Shown here: positions 16,436 to 25,492 of the stretch, in pieces
How the letters are laid out: the number at the start of each line of letters is the position of its first letter
Position numbering within the stretch: the stretch's first letter is position 1
Assembly: GCA_900469345.1 (NCBI GenBank)
Contig: UBWZ01000002.1
Location: 735,579 to 799,578, forward strand
Origin: Hyphomicrobiales bacterium
Lineage (GTDB): Bacteria > Pseudomonadota > Alphaproteobacteria > Rhizobiales > Rhizobiaceae
Reading direction: 5' to 3'
Length of the DNA stretch: 64,000 nt
Made by a program: the position numbers and the translations under genes
Notes under the pieces: generated by a model
Told to the model about the DNA's origin: nothing
The model's database searches: none
Seen by the model: only the letters and a program-made list of their open reading frames with translations

Positions 16436-19400
16436 ATGGCCGCACGGCAACGCATCATACCCATCCGCCGGGAATACAATCGCTGGGTCGCGAACCAGAC
16501 CCTGGAGGACTATGCGCTCCGTTTCACGGCCAAAAGCGCCCGCCGCTTCTCCTCGAGCCGCATCTCCCAAACAGCCATCGGCGCCATTTCCTTTCTCGCG
16601 CTGGAAGCGATCGGCGGCGCGATCACCCTCTCCTACGGCACCACCAACGCCTTCTGCGCCATCGTCGCCGCCGCGCTTGCGATGCTCGTCATCGGGCTGC
16701 CGATCAGCCGCTATGCGATCCGCCACGGGGTGGACATCGATCTACTGACCCGCGGCGCAAGCTTCGGCTACATCGGCTCCACCGTCACTTCGCTGATCTA
16801 TGCGAGCTTCACCTTCATGCTGTTTGCCATCGAGGCCTCGATCATGACCGGGGCGCTCGATCTGGCTTTCGGCGTGCCGCCGGCGATCGGCTACATCATC
16901 AGCGCTGCCGTCGTCGTCCCGCTGGTGGTCTACGGCGTGCAGTTGATCTCCCGCTTTCAGCTTCTGACGCAGCCCTTCTGGGTCGTTCTCAACATCCTGC
17001 CGTTCGTCTTCATCGCCTTTTCGGACTGGGAGAAGTTCGACATCTGGCGCGCGTTTGCGGGCATTGGCCACGTCAATGCCCAGGCAGGCGGCGCGGCGCC
17101 GTTCCACCTTGTCGAGTTCGGCGCAGCATCGGCGGTGATCCTGGCACTGATGCCACAGATCGGCGAACAGGTGGATTTTCTCCGCTTCCTGCCGGCCGAA
17201 GGCGTGCGCCGCTGGCGCCACAAGTTCATGGTGTTCCTGGCCGGTCCCGGCTGGGTGATTGTCGGCGTTCCGAAACTCCTGGCCGGGTCGTTCCTGGCCG
17301 TCCTCACCCTGTCGTCGGGCGTCCCCGTGAGCGAGGCGGCCGACCCTGCCCATATGTACCTGACAGCCTTCGGCTACATGATCCCCAACGACCGGGCAGC
17401 CCTTCTGCTGATGGCCGCCTTCGTCGTGGTCTCGCAGCTGAAGATCAACGTCATGAATGCCTATGCCGGCTCGCTCGCCTGGTCGAACTTCTTCTCCCGC
17501 CTCACTCACAGCCATCCCGGGCGCGTCGTCTGGCTTGTGTTCAACGTGGTGATCGCGCTGCTCCTCATGGAGCTTGGCATCTACCGCCTGCTGGAAGCGA
17601 CGCTCGGCATCTTCTCGATCATCGCCATGGCCTGGCTGTGCACGATATCGGCCGATCTGTTCATCAACAAGCCGCTTGGCCTGTCGCCCGAAGGCATCGA
17701 GTTCAAACGCGCCCATCTCTACGACATCAACCCGGTCGGGCTCGGATCGCTGCTGGGCTCGGCAGGCTTGGCGCTGGCCGCGCATTTCGGCGTGTTCGGA
17801 ACGCTCATCGCCTCCATGGCGACTTATCTGACGCTCATCGCCTTCCTCATCTCACCGGCAATTGCAGCCGCAACGCGCGGCAGGTTCTATCTCGCCCGCA
17901 AGCCTCGGCACAGCTGGAAAAACCAGTCCTCCATCACCTGCTCCATCTGCGAACACCCGTTCGAACACGAGGACATGGCGTGGTGCCCGGCCTATGCGGC
18001 CCCGATCTGCTCGCTCTGCTGCTCGCTCGACAGCCGTTGCCACGACATGTGCAAGCCGCATGCCCGGCTGAATGCGCAGGTTGGCGTCGTCGCCGCGGCC
18101 ATTCTTCCGCAGACCGTGCTCGACCGCTTGAAAAGCCGCCTTGGCCGCTACGCGATCACCGCTGTCCTCGGCATTTCCGCGATCGGCGCCATCCTTGCCA
18201 TGATCGCCTATCAGGTGGGTCAGGCAACGCCCGCCAATGCCGAGGTCATCTACCGGACGATCCTGATCGTCTTCTTCGTATTTGCGATCCTGGCCGGCAT
18301 CGTCTCCTGGTTTTATGTCCTTGCGCATGACAGCCGCGTCGTCGCCGAGGAGGAATCGTCGCGCCAGAACACGCTGCTCCTCAAGGAGATATCGGCGCAC
18401 AAGAAGACCGATACCGCCCTGCAGCAGGCCAAGGAAACGGCCGAGGCTGCCAACCGCGCCAAGAGCCGCTATGTGGTCGGTCTCAGCCACGAACTGCGCA
18501 CGCCGCTCAACGCCGTCATGGGCTATGCCCAGATCCTCGAGCGCGACGAGACCATTCCCGCCCCGCGCCAGTCGGCGATCAAGGTCATCCGCCGCTCGGC
18601 CGACCATCTCTCGGGCCTGATCGACGGGCTACTCGACATCTCCAAGATCGAGGCCGGCCGGCTGCAGGTCTATTCGAACGAGATCAACATCCAGGACTTT
18701 CTCGATCAGATCGTCGAGATCTTCAGCCTCCAGGCGCAGGCCAAGGGGCTCGGCTTTGAGCACGCCCGCACGCCTGCCCTGCCCCAATACGTCCGCACCG
18801 ATGAAAAGCGGCTGCGCCAGATCCTCGTCAACATCCTCTCCAACGCGCTCAAGTTCACCGATGAAGGCAAGGTGCGCTTCGACGTCGGCTACCGCAGCCA
18901 GGTTGCCACTTTCACCGTCTCGGATACGGGCTACGGCATCGCCGAGGGTGACCTGCAGCGGATCTATGAACCCTTCCAGCGCGGCGAGGCGGCAGGCGTC
19001 GCGTCGCGTCCGGGCCTCGGGCTCGGACTGACCATCACCCAGCTGCTCACCAACACGCTGGGCGGCGAGATCGGCGTGGTCAGCACACGCGGCCAGGGCT
19101 CCACCTTCAAGGTGCGGCTGATGCTATCGGCGGTGGAGCGCCCCAGTACAGCGCCCGCTCCGGAACGCAAGATCGTCTCCTACAGCGGCCCGCAACGGAC
19201 GATCGTCGTGGTCGACGACAACGAGGACCACCGCGACCTGATGCGCGAGATCCTGTCCCCGATGGATTTCGTGGTGCTGACCGCCGTCAGCGGGCCCGAC
19301 TGCATCACCCTCATCGAAGGGGTGAAACCCGATCTCTTTCTGGTCGATATCTCCATGCCCGGCATGAATGGCTGGCAGCTGGTGACGCGGCTGCGGGAAA

Positions 19401-19822
19401 CCGGCCAGACGGCGCCCATCATCATGCTGTCGGCCAACATCGGCGATGGCGTTGCCGCCAACTTCGGCGACGAAGGACACAACGACACGATCTCGAAGCC
19501 CGTCGAGTTCCGGCGCCTGGCAGACAAGCTGGCCGCACATCTGGGGCTTGTCTGGGCCTATGAGGACGAGGCCGCCCTGCAGCCGAAAAAGCCGTCCGGC
19601 GGCCGGATCAGGAGCCCCGGCCCGGGCCACCTCCAGGACCTTCTGCGGCTGGGAGAAATCGGCTATGTCCGCGGCATCGAGGCAAAGCTCGCCGATCTCG
19701 CGAGGGACGAGCAGCATCTGCCCTTCACGGTCGAGGTCGGCACCTACGTGCAGGCCTTTGACCTTTCCGGCTACATGAAATACCTGACCAGCCTGGAAAC
19801 GGAGGCGAACATCGATGGCTGA
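16436..19822 (+). CDS. NCS1-type permease fused to Cys-rich motif, histidine kinase and receiver (transporter-like hybrid sensor)
   Basis: 1128 residues. About 1-490 is a twelve-helix transporter-like part resembling the NCS1 nucleobase/allantoin/hydantoin symporters (HGVDIDLLTRGASFGYIGS and YGVQLISRFQLLTQPFW segments). Residues 502-542 form a compact Cys/His cluster (CSIC, C517, C525, CC at 528-529, C535, C539, H542) that could bind zinc or a redox centre. Two more membrane helices (about 575-640) and a coiled coil lead to a HisKA domain with His685 (GLSHELRTPLNAV), an HATPase domain with N803 in the N box, and a receiver with Asp927 and phospho-acceptor Asp971. About 60 further residues end it. 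The layout resembles CrbS-type kinases, in which a symporter domain is fused to a kinase, but with a different transporter family. The next gene, a LuxR-type regulator, overlaps it by eight bases and is the likely output. Confidence 0.85.
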   Translation: MAARQRIIPIRREYNRWVANQTLEDYALRFTAKSARRFSSSRISQTAIGAISFLALEAIGGAITLSYGTTNAFCAIVAAALAMLVIGLPISRYAIRHGVDIDLLTRGASFGYIGSTVTSLIYASFTFMLFAIEASIMTGALDLAFGVPPAIGYIISAAVVVPLVVYGVQLISRFQLLTQPFWVVLNILPFVFIAFSDWEKFDIWRAFAGIGHVNAQAGGAAPFHLVEFGAASAVILALMPQIGEQVDFLRFLPAEGVRRWRHKFMVFLAGPGWVIVGVPKLLAGSFLAVLTLSSGVPVSEAADPAHMYLTAFGYMIPNDRAALLLMAAFVVVSQLKINVMNAYAGSLAWSNFFSRLTHSHPGRVVWLVFNVVIALLLMELGIYRLLEATLGIFSIIAMAWLCTISADLFINKPLGLSPEGIEFKRAHLYDINPVGLGSLLGSAGLALAAHFGVFGTLIASMATYLTLIAFLISPAIAAATRGRFYLARKPRHSWKNQSSITCSICEHPFEHEDMAWCPAYAAPICSLCCSLDSRCHDMCKPHARLNAQVGVVAAAILPQTVLDRLKSRLGRYAITAVLGISAIGAILAMIAYQVGQATPANAEVIYRTILIVFFVFAILAGIVSWFYVLAHDSRVVAEEESSRQNTLLLKEISAHKKTDTALQQAKETAEAANRAKSRYVVGLSHELRTPLNAVMGYAQILERDETIPAPRQSAIKVIRRSADHLSGLIDGLLDISKIEAGRLQVYSNEINIQDFLDQIVEIFSLQAQAKGLGFEHARTPALPQYVRTDEKRLRQILVNILSNALKFTDEGKVRFDVGYRSQVATFTVSDTGYGIAEGDLQRIYEPFQRGEAAGVASRPGLGLGLTITQLLTNTLGGEIGVVSTRGQGSTFKVRLMLSAVERPSTAPAPERKIVSYSGPQRTIVVVDDNEDHRDLMREILSPMDFVVLTAVSGPDCITLIEGVKPDLFLVDISMPGMNGWQLVTRLRETGQTAPIIMLSANIGDGVAANFGDEGHNDTISKPVEFRRLADKLAAHLGLVWAYEDEAALQPKKPSGGRIRSPGPGHLQDLLRLGEIGYVRGIEAKLADLARDEQHLPFTVEVGTYVQAFDLSGYMKYLTSLETEANIDG

Positions 19823-20738
19823 GAAGGCCCTGCCACGCGATATCGTCCTTCTGGTCGACGACAGCCCTGAAGCACTCGGCTTCTTGACCGAAGCACTTGA
19901 GAAATCCGGCTTTTCGGTTCTGATCGCCACCTCGGGCCAGGCTTCGCTCGACATCGTCGAGCGCATCACGCCCGACCTCATCCTGCTGGATGCCGTCATG
20001 CCCGGCATGGACGGTTTTCAGGCCTGCCGCAGGCTGAAGGCCATAGCGTCGGTCGCGCCCGTTCCCGTGATCTTCATGACCGGCCTTACGGAAACCGAGC
20101 ACGTGGTCAACGCGCTGGATTCAGGCGGTGTCGACTACCTCACCAAGCCCATCAACATCGACGAATTGCGGGCCCGCATCCGCGTCCATCTGTCCAACGC
20201 CCGCTCCGCCCAGAGCGCCCGTGTGGCGCTCGATGCGGCCGGCCGCCATCTTCTGGCAGTCCGGGGAAACGGTGCAATTCACTGGTCGACACCGCAGGCG
20301 ACACGGCTGATCAACGCTGCCACCAACAGCGACGACGGTCTCGACATGGTAACCCGCCGAATTGCGCAATGGATGTCGGAGCGCGACAGACCGGGGTTTG
20401 CGAGGGAGGCGTCCTTCACCCTCAACCAGGGTGGCGAGGCCAATCTCCTTCTCACCTATCTTGGCGCCATCGGCGGCGACGAATACCTGTTCCGCGCCGC
20501 CGCCGCCAGCAAGCGGGCAGACGACGAGGTTTTGCGCCGGCATTTTCCGCTGACCTTGCGGGAGTCCGAGGTCCTGCTGTGGATCGCCAAAGGCAAGTCG
20601 AACAGGGATATCGGCGAGATCCTTGGGCTGTCGTCTCGCACCGTCAACAAGCACCTCGAGCAGATCTATGTGAAACTCGGTGTGGAGAACCGGGCGTCGG
20701 CGGCCGTCAAGGCTGCCCACGTGCTACACGAAATCTAG
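19815..20738 (+). CDS. Response regulator with LuxR-type DNA-binding domain
   Basis: 307 residues. Receiver at about 9-125 with D15/D16, phospho-acceptor Asp59 (LILLDAVMPGMDG) and Lys in LTKPIN; a linker of about 110 residues; then a LuxR/NarL helix-turn-helix at about 240-300 (LRESEVLLWIAKGKSNRDIGEIL, SSRTVNKHLEQIYVKLGV). The gene overlaps the end of the hybrid sensor by eight bases, so the two are translationally coupled and almost certainly form one signalling pair. Targets are not evident; linkage to urea or purine nitrogen uptake is a guess from the sensor's transporter domain and the urt operon in the same window. Confidence 0.9.
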   Translation: MAEKALPRDIVLLVDDSPEALGFLTEALEKSGFSVLIATSGQASLDIVERITPDLILLDAVMPGMDGFQACRRLKAIASVAPVPVIFMTGLTETEHVVNALDSGGVDYLTKPINIDELRARIRVHLSNARSAQSARVALDAAGRHLLAVRGNGAIHWSTPQATRLINAATNSDDGLDMVTRRIAQWMSERDRPGFAREASFTLNQGGEANLLLTYLGAIGGDEYLFRAAAASKRADDEVLRRHFPLTLRESEVLLWIAKGKSNRDIGEILGLSSRTVNKHLEQIYVKLGVENRASAAVKAAHVLHEI

Positions 20739-20761
20739 TGGGCGCAGCCGAGTTTCAGTTC

Positions 20762-20785
20762 GGAACGCTTGCCGCTTCAACGGGT
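20762..20785 (+). promoter_or_regulatory. Possible EcfG-type (general stress) promoter, imperfect
   Basis: GGAAC at 20762-20766 is followed after 16 bases by GGTT, one base from the CGTT of the alphaproteobacterial sigma-EcfG consensus (GGAAC-N16/17-CGTT). It lies just ahead of the small gene at 20810. It is weak evidence, noted because LOV and HWE kinases next door often feed the general stress response. Confidence 0.25.
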
Positions 20786-20809
20786 TGTTTTCGCAAACGG
20801 AGACCGACC

Positions 20810-21010
20810 ATGTCATTTACAGTCAAGTCCCTCGTCGCGACCAAGCAGACCAGAAATGTCGAAAGCGCCGGCAAAGCAAGCCGGATTGTGTCCGACATGC
20901 AGACACAGGGTCCGGGCGCGATCCTCGTCGAAATTCACCCGCGGGAAGGTGATGGCATCTCGCCCGCAGACAGGACCGGAGAGACACGCGGCAGCGACAC
21001 CTGCAAGTAA
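20810..21010 (+). CDS. Small hypothetical protein, 66 residues
   Basis: ATG at 20810 has GGAG seven bases upstream and the frame runs 66 codons to TAA. The product is polar with no signal peptide or membrane segment; it starts MSFTVKSLVA and its middle (GPGAILVEIHPREGDG) could form a short beta-hairpin. No family was recognised. It sits alone between the LuxR-type regulator and the LOV kinase, behind the imperfect stress-type promoter. Support is the ribosome site and length only. Confidence 0.45.
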   Translation: MSFTVKSLVATKQTRNVESAGKASRIVSDMQTQGPGAILVEIHPREGDGISPADRTGETRGSDTCK

Positions 21011-21128
21011 GGAAGACGCATTGCATGGCAATTCGCACGTGCGGCAAGACGCATCTTTCTGTTACTGACGACCTCGGGGAACAAACGGATGGTGCGGACA
21101 TTGACGGGTTCGCTTAGTGGGAATGCAA

Positions 21129-22238
21129 ATGACTGACAGCTTGGAATCACGCCGAGACGCACAGGATGCCGGCGACCGACTTGTAGCCAGCCACGCCGCG
21201 GAAGATCCGTTTGCGGCCGCCATCAAGGCAACCCGCATGCCGATGCTGATTACCGATCCGCGCCAGCCCGACAACCCGATCATCTTTTGCAACAAGGCCT
21301 TCTGCGATCTCACCGGCTACGAGACCAGCGAGTTGATAGGCCAGAATTGCCGTTTGCTGCAGGGCCAGGATACAGACCCGGCATCGGTGGGGAAGATCCG
21401 CGACGCTATCGCCGAGGAAAGGGATCTAGCCGTCGATATCCTCAACTACCGCAAGGACGGCTCGGCGTTCTGGAATGCCCTGTTCGTCAGCCCGGTTCGC
21501 GATGTCGACGGAAAGGTCATCTATTTCTTCGCCTCGCAGCTCGACTTTACCAACATAAAGAGCAAGGAGGCCGAACTTGCGCGGGCCCGCCACATTGCCG
21601 AGGAACAGGTTGCGCAACGGACCGCCGACCTCACCGAAGCCCTGAGAGCCAAGACGAGCCTGGTCCACGAGGTCGATCACCGCGTCAAGAACAATCTCCT
21701 GACCATCGCGTCGATCGTCAAGCTTCAGGCCCGCATGACGGAGAACGCCGTGGTCGAGCGCACCCTGATGTCGGTCCTCAACCGCGTCGAGGCGTTGAGC
21801 ACGGTGCAGCGCAAGCTCTTGAACGACGAGGATGTCGGGCATTTCGACGTCGCCGACTTCGCCAAGACCCTTGTCGTCGATGTCGTCGGCGCGCTCAAGC
21901 GCTCCGACGTCCGGCTTACCACGGATGTCCATCAGGTCGTGGTCCCCGCAACGAAGGCGTCGCCGCTTGCCCTCATCATCAACGAACTGGTGGGCGATGC
22001 GGTGCGCCGTGGCCTTGGTCATGGCGGCGGCGAAATCCACCTCGAAGTCCGTCGCCTCAATGGCCACTTCCTCATCCGTATCGTCGATACAGTGGCGCCG
22101 GTCGAGGTCGATGCCGAGGAAGACGCCTTCAGCCGCAAGATGCTCGAAGCCTGCTCCAAGCAGCTTCGCGCCGAGATCAAAAGGAGCGTCGAAGGGCGCC
22201 GAACCGAAGTGTGCGTGACACTGTCGGTCATGGATTGA
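21129..22238 (+). CDS. LOV-domain sensor histidine kinase with degenerate ATPase domain
   Basis: About 369 residues from ATG 21129 (ATG 21123 or GTG 21117 are alternatives). A LOV photosensory domain spans about 28-140, with the flavin-binding motif GQNCRLLQGQ carrying the adduct-forming Cys74; LDFTNIKSKEAEL leads into the coiled-coil J-alpha helix. A HisKA_2-type dimerisation domain follows with EVDHRVKNNLL (His184). The HATPase part keeps an N-box-like NELVGDAV, but the G1 position reads VDTVAP instead of DxGxG and no G2 glycine motif is found. It should bind FMN and sense blue light, but ATP-dependent autophosphorylation looks doubtful. A single receiver gene starts 12 bases downstream, the arrangement of Caulobacter lovK-lovR. 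Confidence 0.85.
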   Translation: MTDSLESRRDAQDAGDRLVASHAAEDPFAAAIKATRMPMLITDPRQPDNPIIFCNKAFCDLTGYETSELIGQNCRLLQGQDTDPASVGKIRDAIAEERDLAVDILNYRKDGSAFWNALFVSPVRDVDGKVIYFFASQLDFTNIKSKEAELARARHIAEEQVAQRTADLTEALRAKTSLVHEVDHRVKNNLLTIASIVKLQARMTENAVVERTLMSVLNRVEALSTVQRKLLNDEDVGHFDVADFAKTLVVDVVGALKRSDVRLTTDVHQVVVPATKASPLALIINELVGDAVRRGLGHGGGEIHLEVRRLNGHFLIRIVDTVAPVEVDAEEDAFSRKMLEACSKQLRAEIKRSVEGRRTEVCVTLSVMD

Positions 22239-22249
22239 AAGGAATACCG

Positions 22250-22675
22250 GTGAAGATACTGATCGTCGAAGACGAAGTCCTGCTTGCCATGGAACTTGAG
22301 AGCGAAATCGATGCGGCAGGACACGAAATAGTCGGAATGGCTGCCGATAGCAGCGAGGCTCTCCGCATCATAGACGAAGAGCAGCCGAATTTTGCCTTCG
22401 TGGACATTCAGTTGCTTGACGGCCCTACGGGCATTGAAGTGGGACGCAGCCTCGCATCCCGGGGCATTCCCTATGTCTTTGTGTCCGGCAACCTGAAACG
22501 CATTCCCGATGATTTTGCAGGCGCGCTCGGCGCTATCGAAAAGCCCTATACGATGAACGGACTTCACAACGCGCTGTCGTTTGTCGAAAGCTACGTCTGC
22601 GGCAAGGCTGCAAGACCCACGCCTCCCCCAAGCCTGGTGGTCGCGCCCGCTGTCCTCGCCGACATGTCGGCCTGA
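22250..22675 (+). CDS. Single-domain response regulator (LovR-like)
   Basis: 141 residues from GTG 22250, chosen for the AAAGGA box six to seven bases upstream and because the receiver begins right there (MKILIVEDEVLLAMELESEI). Acid residues E7/D8, phospho-acceptor Asp52 (FVDIQLLDGPTG), Ser in VFVSGN and Lys in IEKPYT are intact. There is no output domain; the last 25 residues are Pro/Ala-rich. Following a LOV kinase by 11 bases, it is the likely partner or phosphate sink, as LovR is for LovK in Caulobacter, where the pair modulates the general stress response. Confidence 0.85.
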   Translation: MKILIVEDEVLLAMELESEIDAAGHEIVGMAADSSEALRIIDEEQPNFAFVDIQLLDGPTGIEVGRSLASRGIPYVFVSGNLKRIPDDFAGALGAIEKPYTMNGLHNALSFVESYVCGKAARPTPPPSLVVAPAVLADMSA

Positions 22676-22705
22676 GCGACGCCCTCTAGAGATCATGGAT
22701 CGAAC

Positions 22706-25018
22706 TTGAACGCGCTATCAGATCGTATCAATGCTGTCCGCAATTCCGGGCTGCTTGACGTCCAGGATCATAGGGAGTTCAGCGATATCGTCGATGTCGT
22801 CAAGGCCGGACTGAAGTGCCCTGTCGCGCTCGTCTCGATCCTCGACGAGGACCGTCAGGTCTTCATCGCCCATGTCGGTCTGCCCGAGCTCTGGGCCGAA
22901 GCCGCCGAAACGCCGCTGACGCATTCCTTCTGCCAGCATGTGGTCCGTGACCGGCTGCCGCTGATCATTGACGATGCGACGATCCACGATCTCGTCCGCA
23001 ACAACCTGGCGATCCGGGATCTCGGCGTCGTCTCCTATATGGGCGTTCCCGTGACCCTCCCCGACGGCATGGTGATCGGCGCGCTGGCCGCGATCGACAG
23101 CGAACCGCGCGTCTGGACTGAGGCGGAGCTCGATCTGCTTGGCAAGATCGGCAAGATGGCATCGAACCAGATTTCGACCTTCCTGTCGGAGCGGCACTGG
23201 AGCTCGCTGTTCGCACAGCTGGAGGAAGGCATCGTCGTCGGCGCCGTGGTTCGCGACGAAGCGGGGAAAGTGTGTGACTGGCGCTATGAAAGCGTCAACC
23301 CCGCTTGGGGCAAGCTGGTCGGCATGCCGCCGGAAGCCGCACCGGGTCACACGCTGCGCGATCTCTTCCCGATCATCGAGGACATCTGGATCGCCGACGT
23401 TGCCGAGGTCGTCGACACCGGCATCAACCGGCGCTTCACCTGCAGGATTGACACGCTCGATCGATGGTTCGACGGCTTCGTTCAGTCGACGGGAAACGAC
23501 CGGTTCGTGATGATCTTTATCGACGTCACCGACCGCATGCGGGCGGTCGAGGCGCTGCAGGGCAGCGAGAACCGCCTGCGGCTGATTGTCGAAGGTGCCA
23601 AGGACTATGTCATTCTGACCGTCGGAATGGACCAGAATATCACCGGCTGGGCCGGCGGCGCGCAGGAGACATTCGGCTGGAGCGAAGCCGAGATGCTCGG
23701 CAAGCCGCTCGCCGACATCTACACCCGCGCCGACCAGGCCTGCGGCATACCCGCCGCGGAACTGGCAAGAGCCGCGGTCGAGGGCGTTGCCCCGGATCGA
23801 CGCTGGCATGTGACGGCAGACGGCCAGCAGGTCTTTCTCGACGGAACGATCCGCCCTCTGATGGACAATGCAAACGGCACGATCTCCGGCTTCATCAAGG
23901 TGGCGCGCAACGCGACGGCGCAAAAGGTTTCCGAAGACCGCCAGCACGCATTCCTAGAGCTTGGCGAAAAGATCCGCGAACTGAACGATGCGACCGAGGT
24001 CGCTTTTGCGGCCTCCGAAATCCTCGCGCGAAACCTTGCTGGCGCAACTAGGGCAGGCTACGGCGCAGTCGATTCCATTGCAGAGACGGTGGAGATCTTT
24101 CCGGACTGGCGGGCGGAAGGCATGTTCACCATCGCCGGCGTCCACCATTTCCGTGACTACGGCTCCTTCATCGAGGATCTGAAGCACGGAGAAACGGTGA
24201 TCATCACGGACGTCTCCACTGATCCGCGCACGCAGGCTTCCGCCGAGCTGCTGCGCTCGCTTGGCATCGCGGTTCTCGTCAATGTTCCCATCATGGAGCA
24301 CGGCGCGTTTGTCGGCGTGATGTTCGTTCACTACGACAAGCCCTGCGATTTCATGCCGGAGGAACGGGATTTCGTTCGCACGATCGCCGATCGCACCCGG
24401 GAGGCGATTTCCCGGATCCGGGCGCAGGAGGAACAGCAGGTTCTCAACCACGAGATCAGCCACCGCCTGAAAAACACCATGGCCATGGTCCAGGCGATCG
24501 CCACCCAGACGCTGCGGCCCGTCACGGACCGCGGTCCGGTGGACGCTTTCACGAACCGGCTGCACGCTCTTTCCAAGGCGCATGAAGTGCTTCTCGGCCA
24601 CGACCTGTCCTCGGCGCGGCTGATTGCGGTTATCGAGTCCGTGCTCAGCCAGTTGTCGCTGGCGGAACGCTACAGAATCTCTGGCCCCGACCTCGAGCTT
24701 GGACCGCGCACCGCCCTTTCGCTTGCCCTTCTGATGCACGAATTGGGCACCAACGCCCTGAAATACGGCGCGTGGTCGGGTGAGCGGGGCATCGTCTCGG
24801 TCGAATGGGAGACCGAGGGCGTCAACGGCGATACTGCCCTGACCTTGATCTGGGAGGAACACGATGGCCCGCCGGTCGCGCCCCCGTCCGGAAAGGGTTT
24901 TGGCTCGAGGCTCATCCGTCTCGGCTTGACGGGAACAGGCGGGGTGGATGTCGATTACGCTCCCGGCGGCCTCAAGGTGACCTTGAAAGGGCTGATCTCC
25001 CAGTTGCGGCAGTCCTGA
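22706..25018 (+). CDS. GAF/PAS sensor histidine kinase of the HWE family
   Basis: 770 residues from TTG 22706; no ATG lies in this frame before the first domain. A GAF domain (about 15-160, with THSFCQHVV) is followed by a PAS-like region (about 165-280), a second PAS (about 290-400), a second GAF (about 415-575), then the kinase core. His586 lies in NHEISHRLKNTMAMVQA. The HWE marks are HELGTNALKYGA in the N box and WEEHDGPPV in the G1 box, with GKGFGSRLI as G2, so this one is catalytically intact, unlike the LOV kinase upstream. No membrane helix: a cytoplasmic multi-input sensor. The next gene, a receiver, overlaps its stop by one base. Confidence 0.88.
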   Translation: MNALSDRINAVRNSGLLDVQDHREFSDIVDVVKAGLKCPVALVSILDEDRQVFIAHVGLPELWAEAAETPLTHSFCQHVVRDRLPLIIDDATIHDLVRNNLAIRDLGVVSYMGVPVTLPDGMVIGALAAIDSEPRVWTEAELDLLGKIGKMASNQISTFLSERHWSSLFAQLEEGIVVGAVVRDEAGKVCDWRYESVNPAWGKLVGMPPEAAPGHTLRDLFPIIEDIWIADVAEVVDTGINRRFTCRIDTLDRWFDGFVQSTGNDRFVMIFIDVTDRMRAVEALQGSENRLRLIVEGAKDYVILTVGMDQNITGWAGGAQETFGWSEAEMLGKPLADIYTRADQACGIPAAELARAAVEGVAPDRRWHVTADGQQVFLDGTIRPLMDNANGTISGFIKVARNATAQKVSEDRQHAFLELGEKIRELNDATEVAFAASEILARNLAGATRAGYGAVDSIAETVEIFPDWRAEGMFTIAGVHHFRDYGSFIEDLKHGETVIITDVSTDPRTQASAELLRSLGIAVLVNVPIMEHGAFVGVMFVHYDKPCDFMPEERDFVRTIADRTREAISRIRAQEEQQVLNHEISHRLKNTMAMVQAIATQTLRPVTDRGPVDAFTNRLHALSKAHEVLLGHDLSSARLIAVIESVLSQLSLAERYRISGPDLELGPRTALSLALLMHELGTNALKYGAWSGERGIVSVEWETEGVNGDTALTLIWEEHDGPPVAPPSGKGFGSRLIRLGLTGTGGVDVDYAPGGLKVTLKGLISQLRQS

Positions 25019-25398
25019 TGGCACCGGGCCCGACATCCGGCACACCCGTGATCGTCCTTGTCGTCGAAGACGAACCGCTGTTGCGCATTGCGGCCGTCGA
25101 TCTGATCGAGACGGCAGGGCTCGAAGCAATCGCCGCCGCCGATGCGACGGAAGCTATGGCCCTTCTTGAGGCCCGCGACGACATCCGCATCGTGTTTACC
25201 GATATCGACATGCCGCGCGGTATCGATGGCATCAAGCTCGCGGCGATCATTCGCGATCGCTGGCCGCCGATCAAGGTCATCGTTGTCTCGGGATACATGG
25301 ACGATCCGGGCGACCTTATTCCCGAACCTGCAGCATTCTTCACTAAGCCCTATCGGGAAGAGCAGATCATCGAAACGATCCGCAGCATGCTGGCCTGA
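25018..25398 (+). CDS. Single-domain response regulator paired with the HWE kinase
   Basis: 126 residues: a lone receiver with acid pair E17/D18, phospho-acceptor Asp62 (IVFTDIDMPRGIDGIKLA), Ser in VVSGYMDD and Lys in FTKPYREEQI. The PRGIDG loop is the form common in FATGUY-like and HWE-partner receivers of rhizobia. Its ATG overlaps the kinase stop (TGATG), so it is tightly coupled. It may act as phosphate sink or relay to a general-stress regulator; no phyR, nepR or ecfG gene is in the window. Confidence 0.85.
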   Translation: MAPGPTSGTPVIVLVVEDEPLLRIAAVDLIETAGLEAIAAADATEAMALLEARDDIRIVFTDIDMPRGIDGIKLAAIIRDRWPPIKVIVVSGYMDDPGDLIPEPAAFFTKPYREEQIIETIRSMLA

Positions 25399-25492
25399 CG
25401 GGCCGCCGCGGCTCCATCGACGAACTCCATTGCGATAGCTTGACGGCCGGCCGATGCAATCTAGTTCTACAGCGTCGATTGTGGAGACCGAT

